From Patescibacteria group bacterium (GTDB lineage Bacteria > Patescibacteriota > Patescibacteriia > UBA1558 > GWA2-36-10): a DNA stretch of 6,809 nucleotides. This document shows positions 5,255 to 6,809 of the stretch, piece after piece (the stretch's first letter is position 1; every line of letters starts with the position of its first letter). The position numbers and the translations under genes are program-made. The notes beneath the pieces are model-generated. The model worked only from the letters and a program-made list of their open reading frames with translations. It was not told where the DNA came from and made no database searches. The stretch covers positions 1 through 6,809 of the forward strand of contig JAUPVE010000037.1 of NCBI GenBank assembly GCA_030917205.1. Reading direction: 5' to 3'.

Positions 5255-6809
5255 CTATTGGACAATGCCGACTGATTGAGTCGAGTCAGCTACTACATCA
5301 GAGGTATTCAACATCTTGGAGCGCATGACTACCTCTTCCAAACCTTTGGCTGTAACGGTGATAGGATTGAGTAGAGTCATAGCTTGACCTTGGTCAACTA
5401 ATTTTGGCTCAATCTTGATCATGAAAGAGGCAGTAGTAGGTAATATCACATCTTTCATACTATCGATATCCCAGCTTAAAATTCTAGTTGCCTCATCAAA
5501 ACTCAAGCTACCTTCCTGTACGTCAGTCGCTGAACTAAAGGCCACTCCTGGAGGTAAATTGGTTTCGGCTTTGATACTATCAAAACTACCGGTAGTAGAA
5601 ACCAGTGACCAAACTACCAAGTATTCTGTTTCGGCCCCAACTTTTGGCGGTATGACACCATTGCCAACCCTTCGGCCAGCCAACTCCCAATATATACCGG
5701 TGTTAAATTTTATATTTTCTCCGACTGTCAAAGTAACAACCGGCTGGACTTGCTCCCAATTATCCAAACCCTCAATATTTATTTTAATAACATTATCAAG
5801 CATTCTTTCAGGAATTGGCTTGGCTACTACTTTGACTTTCCAAGAAAAAGTTTTGGTCAAACCCTTTGGCCACAAAGCTAAATCTGTATTTTTTGCCTTA
5901 TCCCAAATCAATGTATTATTATCTCGCTGAGCATTATCATCAGTGATTTCCAGGCTATCCCAATCTAAGACCTGCCCATCTAATAGACCAGAAACTTTGA
6001 CATCACTCAGATCTGATTCACTATTGTTCGTCAGCTCCAATTGATAGCTCAAACTATCGCCCCAATTGACTGTCTGATTTTCCGGCTTATTATTTATTTG
6101 CAGTTTGACTGAAAAATTTGGATTGATGACAACGATATTTTTTTCTGCTCGAGCTAGCCTTCTGAATTTATCATTGATCTTGTTACCAATTTCCACTACC
6201 AATAATTGTTTCAGCTGGCTATCAGCATCAAATGATCCTTTGATAGTAATCACTTTTTCTTCTTCGGCCTTAAGATCCATAGACCAATAATCTCCATCCT
6301 TCTGAGGATCAACTGCGGTCACAGTAAAATCATCTGGATACAAAATATCCAGTAAACTTGGTAAATTATCTTGAGTTAAATTTTTATATTTTATCTTAAA
6401 CTCTTGTTCAGTGCCGACCATAGTTTTTTCGACACCTTCAATGCTCAAAGAAATTTTACTTTCTTTAATCTTTGTTTCTACTTCTATTTTACTATTGAAA
6501 TCCGAATTAAAATTGGCTGGCTGATACTGCATGACAAAAGAGGCCTTCAATACTTCGTCAACATTACCTACCAGCTGACCCTTGATTTCCAAGCTCGCTT
6601 CTTGACCGATGGCCAAATCTGGCAAATCCCAAATAGTGGCACTTTCATCTCTGGCTTGGGCACTTGATTCATCATAATAGAAGCCATTCGGCCATTTGAC
6701 GCTCAGCTCCATTTTTTGCAAAGCCACATCATCCAGATTTTTATACTTGATGACATAAGTCGCCTGATCGCCAGAAACAATCTCACTGGGATTAACCACA
6801 CTCAACTCT
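5255..6809 (-). CDS. Surface protein of Ig-like/DUF11-like repeats (N-terminus outside window)
   Basis: The frame is open to the right edge; a TTG at 6805 is not a real start because the frame continues upstream with Glu and the protein begins in mid-domain. The 517 visible residues form four beta-sandwich units of about 110-135 residues (counted from 6805: 1-113, 117-227, 230-361, 365-500). Each has an early GxxxxYxIKYKNL-like strand (12-24, 130-143, 248-260, 390-401) and a later W-D-L/W-x-M strand before a hydrophobic IKG- or VKV-type strand. This resembles DUF11/CARDB-type extracellular repeats. There is no cysteine, no C-terminal membrane helix and no LPxTG signal, so anchoring, if any, must be N-terminal. 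The tail after 500 is short and polar. The stop lies 1 nt before the tgt ATG, suggesting one transcript. It is probably an exported adhesin or stalk protein; no enzymatic motif is visible. Confidence 0.8.
   Translation of the reverse strand, partial: ELSVVNPSEIVSGDQATYVIKYKNLDDVALQKMELSVKWPNGFYYDESSAQARDESATIWDLPDLAIGQEASLEIKGQLVGNVDEVLKASFVMQYQPANFNSDFNSKIEVETKIKESKISLSIEGVEKTMVGTEQEFKIKYKNLTQDNLPSLLDILYPDDFTVTAVDPQKDGDYWSMDLKAEEEKVITIKGSFDADSQLKQLLVVEIGNKINDKFRRLARAEKNIVVINPNFSVKLQINNKPENQTVNWGDSLSYQLELTNNSESDLSDVKVSGLLDGQVLDWDSLEITDDNAQRDNNTLIWDKAKNTDLALWPKGLTKTFSWKVKVVAKPIPERMLDNVIKINIEGLDNWEQVQPVVTLTVGENIKFNTGIYWELAGRRVGNGVIPPKVGAETEYLVVWSLVSTTGSFDSIKAETNLPPGVAFSSATDVQEGSLSFDEATRILSWDIDSMKDVILPTTASFMIKIEPKLVDQGQAMTLLNPITVTAKGLEEVVMRSKMLNTSDVVADSTQSVGIVQ

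Noticed and set aside
5254..5265. TTG start for tgt at 5265
   Set aside because: The ATG at 5253 fits family N-termini and follows the upstream stop by 1 nt; the TTG adds four residues without a ribosome-binding site.
5415..5930. 171-codon plus-strand open frame
   Set aside because: It lies entirely antisense to the Ig-like repeat gene, whose frame has clear domain repeats; the plus-strand product has no recognisable motif.
6404..6667. 87-codon plus-strand open frame, and the similar one at 6105-6290
   Set aside because: Both are antisense to the same repeat-protein gene and have no start signal or family resemblance.
1..6809. UGA recoding to glycine, as in some CPR lineages
   Set aside because: No gene here needs UGA read through; all glycines use GGN codons and the frames end in TAA or TAG.

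Overview
The window looks like a chromosomal piece from a Candidate Phyla Radiation (Patescibacteria) bacterium, probably Parcubacteria-like. This is inferred from style, not from a marker gene: AT-rich DNA, tightly packed genes, type IV pilin-like proteins with Cys-rich tails, a membrane-anchored Clp-type ATPase, and no recognisable Shine-Dalgarno sequence at any of the five visible gene starts. The standard code fits, since no reading frame needs UGA read as an amino acid. All genes lie on the minus strand, so transcription runs from the right end to the left.

Reading in transcription order: (1) The right end holds the C-terminal 517 residues of a surface protein made of four Ig-like/DUF11-like beta-sandwich repeats; its N-terminus is outside the window. 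(2) One nucleotide after its stop comes tgt, tRNA-guanine transglycosylase, which has its catalytic residues but lacks all four zinc ligands of the bacterial family. A hairpin plus T-run ends this unit. (3) An extended -10 promoter touching that T-run starts a minor pilin-like protein with Gln instead of Glu at mature position 5 and a Cys-rich tail. (4) A 278-bp gap follows. It holds a decayed copy of the start of a pilin gene, whose type III signal FTLVE is still readable but is closed by stop codons. (5) An intact 446-aa pilin-like protein follows, with 20 cysteines in two kinds of repeat and a C-terminal beta domain. A strong GC hairpin terminator ends it. (6) A second extended -10 promoter, again beside the terminator T-run, sits so close to the next ATG that the mRNA is probably leaderless. 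It drives a 126-aa membrane protein that overlaps by 13 nt (7) a ClpC-like AAA+ protein with an N-terminal zinc ribbon and two membrane segments, cut by the left end of the window.

The region therefore combines a cell-surface/pilus part (surface repeat protein, two pilin-like proteins, one dead pilin copy) with a membrane-associated protein-quality-control pair and a tRNA-modification gene. I see no mobile element, CRISPR array, tRNA or rRNA. The least ordinary features are the zinc-site-less Tgt, the pilin remnant with a hairpin conserved by paired base changes, and the apparent change of segment order in the beta domain of the large pilin.
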